64,000 bases of DNA. Source: Alcaligenes faecalis. Its GTDB lineage: Bacteria > Pseudomonadota > Gammaproteobacteria > Burkholderiales > Burkholderiaceae_B. Made by a program: the position numbers and the translations under genes. The stretch spans positions 2,542,001-2,606,000 of the forward strand of contig NZ_CP023667.1 in assembly GCF_002443155.1 (NCBI RefSeq), given 5' to 3'. This document shows, piece by piece, positions 1 to 8,492 of this stretch (the stretch's first letter is position 1; every line of letters begins with the position of its first letter). The notes under the pieces are model-generated. The model did not search any database, was not told where the DNA came from, and worked only from the letters and a program-made list of their open reading frames with translations.

Positions 1-128
1 GGCGATACCCAGCCTTTTTCCTGCTGGGCAATGGCCAGGGAGGCCATGATGGCAGAGCGACGTTGATCTGCCGGGAACTTGCTCAGTTCCTTATCTATCT
101 GTTGGTAGGCTTTTTCGGAAAGCAACAT
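1..128 (-). CDS. nuoE: NADH-quinone oxidoreductase subunit E (partial, N-terminus only)
   Basis: Only the first 42 codons are in the window; the gene runs off the left edge. The start ATG is at 126-128, and the protein begins MLLSEKAYQQIDKEL, with a stretch ending in QQEKGWV that is typical of the helical N-terminus of NuoE (the 24-kDa [2Fe-2S] thioredoxin-fold subunit of the complex I dehydrogenase arm). It follows nuoD by 29 bp in the same direction, the standard place of nuoE in the nuo operon. The cluster-binding cysteines lie outside the window. Confidence 0.88.
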   Translation of the reverse strand, partial: MLLSEKAYQQIDKELSKFPADQRRSAIMASLAIAQQEKGWVS

Positions 129-157
129 AATTCGGTTCCGTTTTTCCAGGCGCGACC

Positions 158-1411
158 TTAGCGGTCGATCTCGCCAAACACAATGTCCTGCGTGCCGATG
201 ATCGTTACCGCGTCGGCAATCATGTGACCGCGGCTCATTTCATCGAGGGCCTGCAAGTGGACGAAGCCCGGAGCACGGATCTTCATGCGGTAAGGCTTGT
301 TACCGCCGTCAGATACCAGATAAATGCCAAACTCGCCCTTGGGATGCTCCACACCGGCATACACTTCGCCAGTAGGCACGTGCATACCTTCGGAGAACAG
401 TTTGAAATGGTGGATCAAATCCTCCATCCCGGTTTTCATGCGTTCGCGCGATGGCGGCGCCACTTTGTGGTTATCCGTAATGACAGGACCGGGGTTGTTG
501 CGCAGCCACTGTACACACTGACGGATGATGCGGTTGCTCTCGCGCATTTCTGCGATACGAACCAGGTAACGGTCGTAAGAGTCACCGTTACGGCCCACAG
601 GAATATCAAACTCAACGCGATCGTAGACTTCGTAGGGCTGCATCTTGCGCAGATCCCACTCCACGCCCGAACCACGCAGCATGGGGCCGGTAAAGCCCAG
701 CGCCTTGGCACGATCGGGATCGACCACGCCCACACCCACCAAACGCTGCTTCCAGATACGGTTATCGGTCAGCAAGGTTTCATACTCGTCGACACAAGCG
801 GGGAAACGATTGGTGAAGTCTTCGATGAAATCCAGCAAGGAGCCTGAACGCGCTTCGTTCATGGCTTTCAGTTCCTTGTCGGAGCGGTACTTGTTGGCCT
901 TGTACTGCGGCATGGTGCCGGGCAGATCGCGGTAAACGCCACCTGGACGGTAGTAGGCCGCGTGCAAACGGGCACCGGAGACCGCTTCGTAGCAGTCCAT
1001 CAGGTCTTCACGCTCACGGAAGGCGTACAGGAACACGGCCATGGCACCCACGTCCAGCGCATGCGAACCCACGGACATCAGGTGGTTCAGGATGCGGGTG
1101 ATCTCGTCAAACATGACGCGGATGTATTGAGCACGCAAAGGAACCTCAACCCCGACCAGACGTTCCACAGCCATACAGTAGGCGTGTTCGTTAACCATCA
1201 TGGACACATAGTCCAGACGATCCATGTATGGCAGGGTTTGCAGGAAAGTGCGGTGCTCGGCCAGTTTTTCAGTGGCGCGGTGCAACAGACCAATATGGGG
1301 GTCAGCACGCTGAATGACTTCGCCGTCCAGCTCAAGCACCAAACGCAACACACCGTGTGCGGCTGGGTGCTGAGGACCAAAGTTCAGGGTGTAGTTTTGA
1401 ATTTCTGCCAT
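158..1411 (-). CDS. nuoD: NADH-quinone oxidoreductase subunit D
   Basis: 417-residue NuoD (49-kDa subunit) of respiratory complex I, cytoplasmic side of the inner membrane, forming much of the quinone-reaction cavity with NuoB. It shows the family N-terminal motif [19 protein letters not shown], then [15 protein letters not shown] and [14 protein letters not shown], and ends with the conserved DIVFGEIDR. Length matches the family (about 417 in beta-proteobacteria). It lies 5 bp after nuoC, so the two are clearly co-transcribed. nuoD is separate from nuoC here, unlike the nuoCD fusion of E. coli. Confidence 0.98.
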   Translation of the reverse strand: MAEIQNYTLNFGPQHPAAHGVLRLVLELDGEVIQRADPHIGLLHRATEKLAEHRTFLQTLPYMDRLDYVSMMVNEHAYCMAVERLVGVEVPLRAQYIRVMFDEITRILNHLMSVGSHALDVGAMAVFLYAFREREDLMDCYEAVSGARLHAAYYRPGGVYRDLPGTMPQYKANKYRSDKELKAMNEARSGSLLDFIEDFTNRFPACVDEYETLLTDNRIWKQRLVGVGVVDPDRAKALGFTGPMLRGSGVEWDLRKMQPYEVYDRVEFDIPVGRNGDSYDRYLVRIAEMRESNRIIRQCVQWLRNNPGPVITDNHKVAPPSRERMKTGMEDLIHHFKLFSEGMHVPTGEVYAGVEHPKGEFGIYLVSDGGNKPYRMKIRAPGFVHLQALDEMSRGHMIADAVTIIGTQDIVFGEIDR

Positions 1412-1416
1412 GATGC

Positions 1417-2028
1417 TTATCGCCCAATTCCGTAATCGTCCTCGCGCACCACTCGTGGCGTGATTTCACGCGGCTCGATGGTGACGGGCTGGTAAATGAC
1501 CCGCTTCTGCTCGGTGTCATAGCGCATTTCGACGTAGCCGGAGATGGGGAAGTCTTTGCGGAACGGATGACCGATGAAACCGTAGTCGGTCAGGATGCGA
1601 CGCAGATCAGGGTGGTTCTCGAAAATAATGCCGTACAGGTCAAACGCTTCGCGCTCGAACCAGTTCACCGAAGGCCAGACCTCGAACAGGGTTGGCAAAG
1701 CGGGGAAATCGTCGTTGGGCACAAAGCAGCGCACACGCAGACGCCAGTTGTGCTTCAAGGACATCAGGTGCAGCACAACGGCAAAGCGATGGGGAAACTG
1801 AGCCGATGCAGCCTGATAGGTAGGCGCTTTCCAGGCGGAATAATCAATCCCGCACAAGTCGATACAGGTCTCAAAGCGCAGATCAGCGTGGTCACGCAGC
1901 AGTGTGCAGGTATCGAGCCATGCATCAACCGGCACTTCCAAAGTGAGTTCATTGCGCGCTTGCGTCAACGCAGCCTGCTCGCCAAGGATAGAGAGCAAGT
2001 TGGTTTTTAAAGTTTCTAGCCGTGTCAT
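1417..2028 (-). CDS. nuoC: NADH-quinone oxidoreductase subunit C
   Basis: 203-residue NuoC (30-kDa subunit), part of the connecting fragment of complex I. The family signature is present in the middle of the C-terminal half: [20 protein letters not shown] followed by [17 protein letters not shown]. It is an independent gene rather than a NuoCD fusion. It is 26 bp downstream of nuoB and 5 bp upstream of nuoD, consistent with one nuo transcript. Confidence 0.97.
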   Translation of the reverse strand: MTRLETLKTNLLSILGEQAALTQARNELTLEVPVDAWLDTCTLLRDHADLRFETCIDLCGIDYSAWKAPTYQAASAQFPHRFAVVLHLMSLKHNWRLRVRCFVPNDDFPALPTLFEVWPSVNWFEREAFDLYGIIFENHPDLRRILTDYGFIGHPFRKDFPISGYVEMRYDTEQKRVIYQPVTIEPREITPRVVREDDYGIGR

Positions 2029-2054
2029 AGTCTTGTTTAGCCTGTTCTAACCGA

Positions 2055-2531
2055 TCAGCGTGCGATGGTATTGGTCAAACGGATCTTGTTCTGCATTTGC
2101 AGCAAGCCATAAACCAGAGCTTCAGCGGTTGGAGGACAGCCCGGCACGTACACGTCTACCGGCACGATGCGGTCACAGCCGCGCACAACCGAGTAGGAGT
2201 AGTGGTAGTAGCCGCCACCATTGGCACAGGAGCCCATGGATACAACCCAACGTGGCTCGGCCATCTGGTCGTATACCTTGCGCAAGGCAGGTGCCATCTT
2301 GTTGCACAGGGTGCCCGCCACAATCATCAAGTCAGATTGACGTGGGCTGGGACGGAAAATAATGCCAAATTGGTCCAGGTCATAACGAGCCGCACCAGCG
2401 TGCATCATTTCCACTGCACAACAGGCCAGACCAAATGTCATGGGCCACATGGACCCTGTTTTTGCCCAGTTCAGAAACTTGTCTGCACTGGTCGTCACAA
2501 AACCTTCTTTGAGAATGCCGTCGATAGCCAT
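2055..2531 (-). CDS. nuoB: NADH-quinone oxidoreductase subunit B
   Basis: 158-residue NuoB (PSST/20-kDa subunit) carrying the N2 [4Fe-4S] cluster that passes electrons to quinone. The ligand-bearing segments are visible: [14 protein letters not shown] (tandem cysteines), [13 protein letters not shown] and [16 protein letters not shown]. Full length for the family. It precedes nuoC in the operon; a 146-bp stretch without a gene separates it from nuoA. Confidence 0.98.
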   Translation of the reverse strand: MAIDGILKEGFVTTSADKFLNWAKTGSMWPMTFGLACCAVEMMHAGAARYDLDQFGIIFRPSPRQSDLMIVAGTLCNKMAPALRKVYDQMAEPRWVVSMGSCANGGGYYHYSYSVVRGCDRIVPVDVYVPGCPPTAEALVYGLLQMQNKIRLTNTIAR

Positions 2532-2677
2532 AGTAGTTGCCTTTTGCCGGATCAGGCCCTGGGAAGCCCCGGCCTATCCTGTTGCTGACCAAACCCGCTG
2601 TCATCAAGACGCATCCTCGTGCCCCTTATGCCCAGCAGCAGACGCGAAAACCCCTGGCAGGGTTCTCTATGGATGGG

Positions 2678-3037
2678 TTACTCCCAGTCCAGAGCGCCTT
2701 TTTTCCATTCGTAGATAAAACCGACCGTCAAAACGGCCAGGAACGCCATAACGGTCCAGAAACCAACCAGACCTACTGTTCCATTGGCCATGGCCCAGGG
2801 AAACAGAAAGGCAATTTCCAGATCGAACATGATGAACAGAATCGCGATCAGGTAGTAACGAATATCCACCTTCATGCGCGAATCGCCGAATGCTTCAAAA
2901 CCGCATTCGTAAGGAGAGAGCTTTTCAGCATCGGGCCGGTTTGGACCAAGCACTCGACCGACTAAAAGTAGAGCCAGGCCAATCCCAGTGGCGACGATGA
3001 TAAATAGCAAAACGGGAAAGTACTCTTGCAGGTTCAT
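2678..3037 (-). CDS. nuoA: NADH-quinone oxidoreductase subunit A
   Basis: 119-residue membrane subunit of complex I, first gene of the nuo operon. The chosen start gives [18 protein letters not shown]; the upstream extension of the frame (to 3142) has no NuoA character. Three transmembrane helices can be seen (about residues 8-30, 60-80 and 88-108), with the conserved loop [21 protein letters not shown] between the first two, which lies near the quinone site. Length agrees with the family. Confidence 0.95.
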   Translation of the reverse strand: MNLQEYFPVLLFIIVATGIGLALLLVGRVLGPNRPDAEKLSPYECGFEAFGDSRMKVDIRYYLIAILFIMFDLEIAFLFPWAMANGTVGLVGFWTVMAFLAVLTVGFIYEWKKGALDWE

Positions 3038-3460
3038 GCAAAGCATCCAATCGCAGTAAATAAACTCTTGGATTGTAGCATTTTGAGAGCACAGTTTTGG
3101 GGGATAACCCCAAACCATTACATCTATGCACGGGTGTTGCACCCATGCCGCAAAAACCGTCAGCTACCTGACCAAAAACCCTTCAACTATTGATTATTTA
3201 CTTTATTAAGGGTTGCGATTTCAAGCATCGATCAATCATCTTACCCGCTTTTGTAAGGAAAATGTCAGCCAGGGAAGCCAGGAAAACGATTTTTCGTGCT
3301 TATTTTGTAAGCAAGACGAACAAGACCGGATGGTCGCAAGCCCAGCCCGGCCCACCTTGAAAGATTATATGATTGCGCATATAAGCAGCCATGGCAGGAA
3401 CAGATACACAAACAAACAGCGACAACAGCCAACCAGGCAGACAAAAAACAGCCAAATAAA
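3038..3460. other. Intergenic region with the presumed nuo promoter
   Basis: No convincing gene is present. On the minus strand a TACAAT box (3072-3077) lies 35 bp before the nuoA start and is the best -10 candidate; its -35 is weak. Just upstream are two short inverted repeats: TTTGGGG/CCCCAAA at 3096-3102 and 3108-3114, and GGGTG/CACCC at 3132-3136 and 3140-3144. Neither is followed by a T-run. A 80-codon frame at 3265-3507 has no recognisable features and overlaps a terminator, so it was not called. Confidence 0.4.
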
Positions 3461-3487
3461 AAAGCCATCCCGAAGGATGGCTTTTTA
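3458..3487 (-). terminator. Rho-independent terminator after the porin gene
   Basis: 8-bp stem AGCCATCC (3463-3470) / GGATGGCT (3475-3482), loop CGAA. It has an A-run on the left and a T-run on the right, so it can work in both directions, but it sits 70 bp past the stop of the minus-strand porin. Confidence 0.85.
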
Positions 3488-3555
3488 TACTTCATCAGCT
3501 CAGGCAAGCCCGAAGGCTTGCCCTTCGCAACGCGTAGACATGCTACGCGAAACGA

Positions 3556-4758
3556 TTAGAACTGGTGACGCACACCAACGCCGATCAGAGTGGCCTTGGC
3601 ATCAGGCATGAAGTACACGTTCTTGGCGTAGGAACCAATTGCGTACACGTTCGTGCGCTTGCTCAGCGGGTGGCTGTAACCCAGGTTGAAGGTGTGCTGC
3701 TTCTTCATTTCCCAAGGACCAGTGCTGTTAGCCAAGGTATCTGGAGCCGAGCGTGGATCAGCCATTGTCCAAGAACCCATGATGGTGCCGGCACCAACAG
3801 GCGCGGACAAACCGACCAAGTAGGAGTTAACCTTCAAGCCTTTACCCAAGGTAGCTTGCTTGTTCAGTTCACCAAAGGTTTGACCTTCGAACAGGCCGTT
3901 ACGAGTTTGACCGAAAGCCAAGTAAGCTTTCACAACTTCAAAGTCGTAGCTACCACCGATGTTCCAGGACTTGATTGTGGTGTCTTCACCCTGAGTGTAG
4001 AAACCGTCATTAACGGTATCAATAGCAACACCACGGTTACGAACTTGGTCATATGTCAGAGCCAAGCCGATAGGACCGTTGGCGTAGCGCAGACCAGTGG
4101 TAACTGCTTGCTTGTTCAGGTCTTTAGCGTTGACATTGCCACCGCCATTCGAAGCATGCACTGGCAAATCTTTGTCCCAGTATTGGCTACCGTTCGCGTT
4201 GAACGAGTAACCAACGCCGAACTGGAAGCCGGAGAAGTTAGGGGTTTGGTACATCACCATGTTGTCGTAACGAACGGTGTTAGCCGATGTGAAAGCAGCA
4301 CCGATGTTAGCTTGGTCGAAACCACCGCCAAATGGATCAGCAACAGCGCTCAAGTACTTGGAAGCGATGTTGGTCTGACGACCCAGATCCAATTGACCCC
4401 AGCTGTCACCAGCCAGACCCAGAGTAGCTTGACGACCGAACAGACGGTTACCTTGAGCAGACTTACCGTCAGCCAGAGTGAAGCCGCTTTCCAGAACGAA
4501 CACAGCACGCAGGCCATCGCCCAGATCTTCGGAACCCTTCAGACCCCAGCGGTTGCCGGACTGAATACCGTTGATCAGACCAGTGCGCTTGGAATTGATT
4601 TCTGGCTCATTAGCCTGTTGAGCGTAACCGTCAGTACCTTTAACTTTTTGGTAACCGATACCACCGTCCAGAATACCGTACAGGGTGACAGACGTTTCTG
4701 CGTGTGCGACGCCAGCGAAGCCGGCCATCAGAGCAGCAGCGAGCAGAGTCTTTTTCAT
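3556..4758 (-). CDS. Gram-negative outer-membrane porin
   Basis: 400-residue porin of the beta-proteobacterial 16-strand type (porin_4 / Omp32-like). The start chosen gives MKKTLLAAALMAGFAGVAHA as a signal peptide, cleaved before ETSVTLYGILDGGIGYQ, the usual first beta-strand. The frame is open to 4800, but the upstream 14 codons do not fit a signal sequence. The C-terminus VGVRHQF ends in phenylalanine, the signal for BAM-dependent insertion. Repeated amphipathic strands with RxGLINGIQSGNRWGLKG and RLFGRQATLGLAG blocks match general diffusion porins. It stands alone, with its own terminator. The long open frame on the opposite strand is a codon-bias shadow. Confidence 0.95.
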   Translation of the reverse strand: MKKTLLAAALMAGFAGVAHAETSVTLYGILDGGIGYQKVKGTDGYAQQANEPEINSKRTGLINGIQSGNRWGLKGSEDLGDGLRAVFVLESGFTLADGKSAQGNRLFGRQATLGLAGDSWGQLDLGRQTNIASKYLSAVADPFGGGFDQANIGAAFTSANTVRYDNMVMYQTPNFSGFQFGVGYSFNANGSQYWDKDLPVHASNGGGNVNAKDLNKQAVTTGLRYANGPIGLALTYDQVRNRGVAIDTVNDGFYTQGEDTTIKSWNIGGSYDFEVVKAYLAFGQTRNGLFEGQTFGELNKQATLGKGLKVNSYLVGLSAPVGAGTIMGSWTMADPRSAPDTLANSTGPWEMKKQHTFNLGYSHPLSKRTNVYAIGSYAKNVYFMPDAKATLIGVGVRHQF

Positions 4759-5114
4759 GTAAGAAATCTCCGTAGATTTGAGTAAATCAGAGCAGCCCAA
4801 CTACAACAGTGCTGCTGCTCTTTCTAACTCCGCGATGGGAAGTTAACGCTATTGCATCAAAATTCCCGTCGCTTGACTACGAAACCCTTCGGAAACGTGA
4901 ATCTTTGTGCACAGCTTGTTGGCTATACACAACAAAAACCCACTTACAGCGGCTTTCAAAGCCACTTTGAGCCAGCACGACAATTAGCAGGCTAAAGCCA
5001 CCATCTTCTTAAGAACTTGCTTTAAGTATTCCTGGCAATCGGTCGCCAATACTGGTTTCCCGCAAACAAGGCTAAAAGCCAAATTACGCTTTAAACCGAT
5101 AGAAAAGCCGCCCA

Positions 5115-5127
5115 TCTCATATTGAGA
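5115..5127. promoter_or_regulatory. Palindromic operator-like site 1
   Basis: Inverted repeat TCTCA-TAT-TGAGA. It shares the TCTCATAT core with the second palindrome 47 bp away (centre to centre). Regulator unknown. Confidence 0.4.
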
Positions 5128-5159
5128 GCCCAAACCGACCACGCAAACAACTTAATAAA

Positions 5160-5176
5160 TTCTCATATTATGAGAA
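5160..5176. promoter_or_regulatory. Palindromic operator-like site 2
   Basis: Perfect 8-bp inverted repeat TTCTCATA-T-TATGAGAA. It lies about 400 bp upstream of the porin start. The hairpin has no T-run, so it resembles a protein-binding site rather than a terminator. Confidence 0.45.
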
Positions 5177-5303
5177 AGTATTCGAACGATGAATTCAACA
5201 TGAACTGACCCGATTCAGCCGACTCCCAACCCAGCAAAAAACAGGCCCGGAGATCGCAGCGCCAGCACCGAAAACAAAAAGTCGCAACGGCCAAAAAATG
5301 ACG

Positions 5304-5329
5304 AAAAAAAAACCTGCCCTTTTCAGGTT
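5304..5329 (-). terminator. Terminator of tRNA-Leu(GAG)
   Basis: On the minus strand a stem AACCTG/CAGGTT (5324-5329 with 5311-5316, 7-nt loop) is followed by nine T. It is 42 bp beyond the tRNA 3' end. Confidence 0.75.
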
Positions 5330-5371
5330 CAGGTTTTGTTTCCATGCTCTGCCATCACAGAGCTTTTTGTT

Positions 5372-5456
5372 TGGTGCCGACGACGAGACTCGAACTCGTA
5401 CAGCTTTCGCCACTACCCCCTCAAGATAGCGTGTCTACCAATTCCACCACGTCGGC
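5372..5456 (-). tRNA. leuU: tRNA-Leu (anticodon GAG)
   Basis: 85-nt class II tRNA with encoded CCA. The acceptor stem pairs GCCGACG with CGTCGGC. The anticodon arm is CTATC-TTGAGGG-GGTAG, which gives GAG, and there is a long variable arm. It lies downstream of secG on the same strand, matching the secG-leuU arrangement known from E. coli. Confidence 0.97.
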
Positions 5457-5575
5457 AAGCAATCAAGACAGCGATATTAGCATGACCAAAGTAAGACTGT
5501 CAGTACAAAACAGGCCAAAACAGCTAAAAAAGCTCGTTCTCAGGCATATTCCACACAAACACCGCAAAACGAACA

Positions 5576-5598
5576 AAGCCCGCCATAACGGCGGGCTT
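5576..5598 (-). terminator. Hairpin after secG
   Basis: 9-bp stem AAGCCCGCC/GGCGGGCTT with a 5-nt loop. On the minus strand it is followed by TTTGTTCG, so it is a weak T-tract terminator between secG and tRNA-Leu. Partial read-through into the tRNA is possible. Confidence 0.55.
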
Positions 5599-5681
5599 CG
5601 ATATCGTACTTTCCGATCCTGCTTGTGATCTTTGTTGCTTCTTATATATAGAGCAACGAAGAACTCACAAACAAAGCGAAT

Positions 5682-6089
5682 TTACTCAGCCGCAGGAACG
5701 GCTGGCGCGTTCTGCTCAGGAGTTGCCGAAGGAACAGCTGCCGGCACAGAAGCACCTGGAGCAGGAACCGAAGCCGCACCCGATGGAGCCGCACCAGGAA
5801 CGGAGGATTCGTAGCCTTGCATCACACCTGCATCCACTTTCTGTGCAGGATGGTGAGCAACCCAGGCCAAACCGCCGGTAGACACAAAAAAGACGATTGC
5901 CGCCCACTTGGTCATACGCGACAAAAAGTTGGCCGCACCCGCCGCACCAAATACACTCCCTGCCGAGCCGCCACCAAAGGCCGAGCCCATATCAGCGCCC
6001 TTGCCTTGCTGCAACAGCACCAGACCAATAATCAACAGCGAGGAGATAACCTGCACCGCCATCAGAACGGAAGACATCCAATCTTGCAT
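5682..6089 (-). CDS. secG: Preprotein translocase subunit SecG
   Basis: 135-residue SecG, a small inner-membrane subunit of SecYEG. Two transmembrane helices (about 5-27 and 52-76) enclose the family motif VLLQQGKGADMGSAFGGGSAGSVFGAAGAANFLSR, given here only by its ends (residues 20-55). The C-terminal 50 residues are an Ala/Pro/Val-rich tail of low complexity, common in Burkholderiales SecG. It lies 18 bp after tpiA in the same direction, so the pair is an operon. Confidence 0.94.
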   Translation of the reverse strand: MQDWMSSVLMAVQVISSLLIIGLVLLQQGKGADMGSAFGGGSAGSVFGAAGAANFLSRMTKWAAIVFFVSTGGLAWVAHHPAQKVDAGVMQGYESSVPGAAPSGAASVPAPGASVPAAVPSATPEQNAPAVPAAE

Positions 6090-6107
6090 TTAAAGACTCC
6101 AGACCCT

Positions 6108-6848
6108 TTAAGCGGCCACAATACGTAAAAATTCCTGTGCATCCAAAGATGCACCACCCACCAAGGCACCATCAATATCCGGCATGGCAAACAGCTCTGC
6201 GGCATTATCCGCTTTCACACTGCCACCATACAAAATACGCACCTGATCCGATTCCATGTAGGCACGAATCTGCTGATGCATTTGCTGCGCTTGCTCCGGC
6301 GTTGCCGTCAGTCCCGTACCAATTGCCCAGACCGGCTCATACGCCAGGACCAGCTTGGATACCACTTCCGCCCCAAGAGCCTTGATGGGCTCAAGCTGGT
6401 CTTGCACCACACAGGTTTCCTGCCCAGCCTCGCGATCGGCCAACTGCTCGCCAATACAGACAATAGGCGTCAAGCCTGCATCGAGCGCCGCAACCACTTT
6501 GGCGGCGACCTGAGCACTGCTTTCCTGATGATACTGACGGCGTTCGGAATGCCCGACAATCACCCAGCGACAGCCGATATCAGCCAGCATTGCAGCCGAG
6601 ACTTCCCCAGTGTATGCACCCTTGGCGTGGACACTGACATCTTGAGCACCGACCGCAATGGCCGACTCTTTCAAGATATCTGCCACCTGGGGCAAATACA
6701 CATAAGGAACGCATACAAGCACATCACAATCTGCCTGCGCTTCAGGCTGAACGAGCAGTTCTTGCAGCAGACGGCTGTTGCCATCAAGCGAGCCATTTAA
6801 TTTCCAATTACCCGCAACCAGTCGTTTACGCGAAGAATGTACGCTCAT
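6108..6848 (-). CDS. tpiA: Triosephosphate isomerase
   Basis: 246-residue TIM-barrel enzyme interconverting glyceraldehyde 3-phosphate and dihydroxyacetone phosphate in glycolysis and gluconeogenesis. Catalytic elements are visible: AGNWKLNG (active-site Asn/Lys), IVGHSERR (electrophilic His) and VLAYEPVWAIGTG (general-base Glu and flexible loop). The phosphate-binding ILYGGSVKADN and ALVGGASLD near the end are intact. The ATG at 6846-6848 (MSVHSSRKRLVAGNW) fits the family better than the ATG 21 bp upstream. Operon with secG. Confidence 0.96.
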   Translation of the reverse strand: MSVHSSRKRLVAGNWKLNGSLDGNSRLLQELLVQPEAQADCDVLVCVPYVYLPQVADILKESAIAVGAQDVSVHAKGAYTGEVSAAMLADIGCRWVIVGHSERRQYHQESSAQVAAKVVAALDAGLTPIVCIGEQLADREAGQETCVVQDQLEPIKALGAEVVSKLVLAYEPVWAIGTGLTATPEQAQQMHQQIRAYMESDQVRILYGGSVKADNAAELFAMPDIDGALVGGASLDAQEFLRIVAA

Positions 6849-6975
6849 TGCTCCCTTGATGCCAGTCAAAAAGTTACACCAACGCCCACAATCAAGGCGC
6901 AGCTAACCGGCTATTGTAGCGCGAGCTACCCCGTTTCGCGCATATTTGGCAGAAAATTCGTTTCAAACCAGCAAG

Positions 6976-6997
6976 AAAAAGGGTGGCTATGCCACCC
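6976..6997 (-). terminator. Terminator of the quinone oxidoreductase gene
   Basis: 7-bp stem GGGTGGC/GCCACCC with loop TAT (6981-6997), followed by five T on the minus strand, 11 bp past the stop codon. Confidence 0.85.
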
Positions 6998-7007
6998 CTT
7001 GCTGTTT

Positions 7008-7982
7008 TTAAGGAACAAGAATGATCTTGCCCACCTGCTCACCCGCCTCCATCATGGCGTGCGCTTCATTGGCTTTTTCCAGAGGGAAAGTGGCATGAAT
7101 CAAGGGACGCACCTGCCCTGCTTCCAGCAAAGGCCAGACTCGCGCTTTCAGCGCCTGCGCCAGTTGCGCCTTGAACTCTACAGAACGAGAACGCAAGGTT
7201 GAGCCGGTAATGGTCAGACGACGACGCAAAATCTCACCACAATTAATCGTGGCCTTTACCCCACCCAGCAAAGCAATAATGACGATACGACCGTCATCAG
7301 CCAGGCACGTCAAATCCCGGTTAATATAGTCACCAGAGACCATATCCAGAATCACATCAACCCCACGACCGCCTGTCTTGCTTTTGATGACGTCTTCATA
7401 AACTTCGGTTTTGTAGTTGATGCCAATCCCACCCAAGCGATTGATGGCCTCCACGCGCTCATCACTGCCTGCCGTGGCATATACCGTATGCCCCAAAGCC
7501 ACCGCCAGCTGAATCGCTGTTGTTCCAATTCCGCTTGCACCACCATGAACCAGCAGGGTTTCACCCTTGCTCAGCTGACCACGGTCAAACACATTGCTCC
7601 AGACAGTGAAGAAGGTTTCTGGCAGGCCCGCCGCTTCAAGCAAGCTGAAACCCGCAGGAATAGGCAAGCACTGCTGTACTGGCACCACACAATATTCGGC
7701 ATAGCCACCACCAGTGACCAACGCACAGACCTGGTCACCAATCTTGAACTCACTGCCCTGCACATCGCCCGATACGATTTCACCGGCCAGTTCCAGACCG
7801 GGAATATCAGAGGCACCAGCCGGTGGCGGGTAAGCGCCTGCTCGTTGCAAGACGTCTGGACGGTTCACGCCCGCCGCCAGCACCTTGACCAGCACCTCAC
7901 CGGGACCTGTTTGTGGCATGGGCCGCTCGCCCACTCGCAACACTTCCGGCTTTCCAAACTCGGTAATTTCAACAGCTCGCAT
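7008..7982 (-). CDS. NAD(P)H-quinone oxidoreductase, zinc-independent MDR family (PIG3-like)
   Basis: 324-residue medium-chain dehydrogenase/reductase. The N-terminal GroES-like fold begins MRAVEITEFGKPEVLRVGERP and includes GVNRPDVLQRAGAYPPP; the Rossmann part has LLVHGGASGIGTTAIQLA. Structural zinc cysteines are absent, as is normal for quinone-oxidoreductase/PIG3 members. NADPH-dependent reduction of quinones or alpha,beta-enones is expected; the physiological substrate is unknown. Single gene with its own terminator. Confidence 0.88.
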   Translation of the reverse strand: MRAVEITEFGKPEVLRVGERPMPQTGPGEVLVKVLAAGVNRPDVLQRAGAYPPPAGASDIPGLELAGEIVSGDVQGSEFKIGDQVCALVTGGGYAEYCVVPVQQCLPIPAGFSLLEAAGLPETFFTVWSNVFDRGQLSKGETLLVHGGASGIGTTAIQLAVALGHTVYATAGSDERVEAINRLGGIGINYKTEVYEDVIKSKTGGRGVDVILDMVSGDYINRDLTCLADDGRIVIIALLGGVKATINCGEILRRRLTITGSTLRSRSVEFKAQLAQALKARVWPLLEAGQVRPLIHATFPLEKANEAHAMMEAGEQVGKIILVP

Positions 7983-8118
7983 ACCTACTCCCTGATATCT
8001 AGACTATTTTTCCAGCGCGGCTGCAAGCACAAACCATAAGCAGCCGCCTTACCTGCTGCAATCTATCACAGGCACTGGCATCAACGCTCTATTCCAGCCA
8101 TGAAAACAGATTATTTCA

Positions 8119-8147
8119 ATGACGCTGGCAAATTTATACGTTACACT
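8119..8147 (+). promoter_or_regulatory. Promoter of the tRNA-Ser/tRNA-Leu unit
   Basis: ATGACG (8119-8124) and TACACT (8142-8147), 17 bp apart, about 70 bp before tRNA-Ser. A reasonable sigma-70 match. Confidence 0.5.
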
Positions 8148-8215
8148 TTAAGGCTTTCCTGGCCTCCGTGCTTTTTTGCGCATGTGACTTGTCAGGAAGA
8201 AAAGCCCAACAGACA

Positions 8216-8305
8216 GGAAGCGTGCCAGAGCGGTTGAATGGACCGGTCTTGAAAACCGGCGATGGGGTAACCCATCCGTGAGTTCGAATCTCACCGCTTC
8301 CGCCA
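8216..8305 (+). tRNA. tRNA-Ser (anticodon TGA)
   Basis: 90-nt class II tRNA with encoded CCA. Acceptor stem GGAAGCG/CGCTTCC; anticodon arm CCGGT-CTTGAAA-ACCGG gives TGA; a long variable arm is present. Followed 12 bp later by tRNA-Leu. Confidence 0.97.
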
Positions 8306-8317
8306 TCATCTCCCGCT

Positions 8318-8403
8318 GCATCCATGGCGGAATTGGTAGACGCAAGGGACTTAAAATCCCTCGATCTTTGATCGTGCCGGTTCGATTCCGGCTGGATGCA
8401 CCA
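8318..8403 (+). tRNA. tRNA-Leu (anticodon TAA)
   Basis: 86-nt class II tRNA with encoded CCA. Acceptor stem GCATCCA/TGGATGC; anticodon arm AGGGA-CTTAAAA-TCCCT gives TAA. Its own terminator lies at 9799-9828, on the other side of an insertion sequence. Confidence 0.97.
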
Positions 8404-8484
8404 TAGACCTGAAGCGGTCTGCACTGATACATAAGCCTTGAATTTGCCCAAACCTGCGTTGGTTTTGCAGCAAAAATCAGGCGA

Positions 8485-8492
8485 CAAAAAGC
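8485..8492. repeat. Target-site duplication, left copy
   Basis: CAAAAAGC immediately outside the left end of the ISL3 element, identical to 9798-9805. Confidence 0.92.

Larger units (their letters stand above)
4759..5303. promoter_or_regulatory. Porin upstream region
   Basis: 545 bp without a gene, between the porin and the tRNA-Leu. Low GC compared with its surroundings. It must hold the porin promoter on the minus strand, though no single -35/-10 pair stands out. It contains the two related palindromes listed separately (5115-5127 and 5160-5176). Short minus-strand frames at 5163-5413 have no support. Confidence 0.5.

Noticed and set aside
3265..3507. 80-codon minus-strand frame upstream of nuoA
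   Set aside because: It overlaps the porin terminator, has low-complexity Cys/Leu-rich sequence and no recognisable start context.
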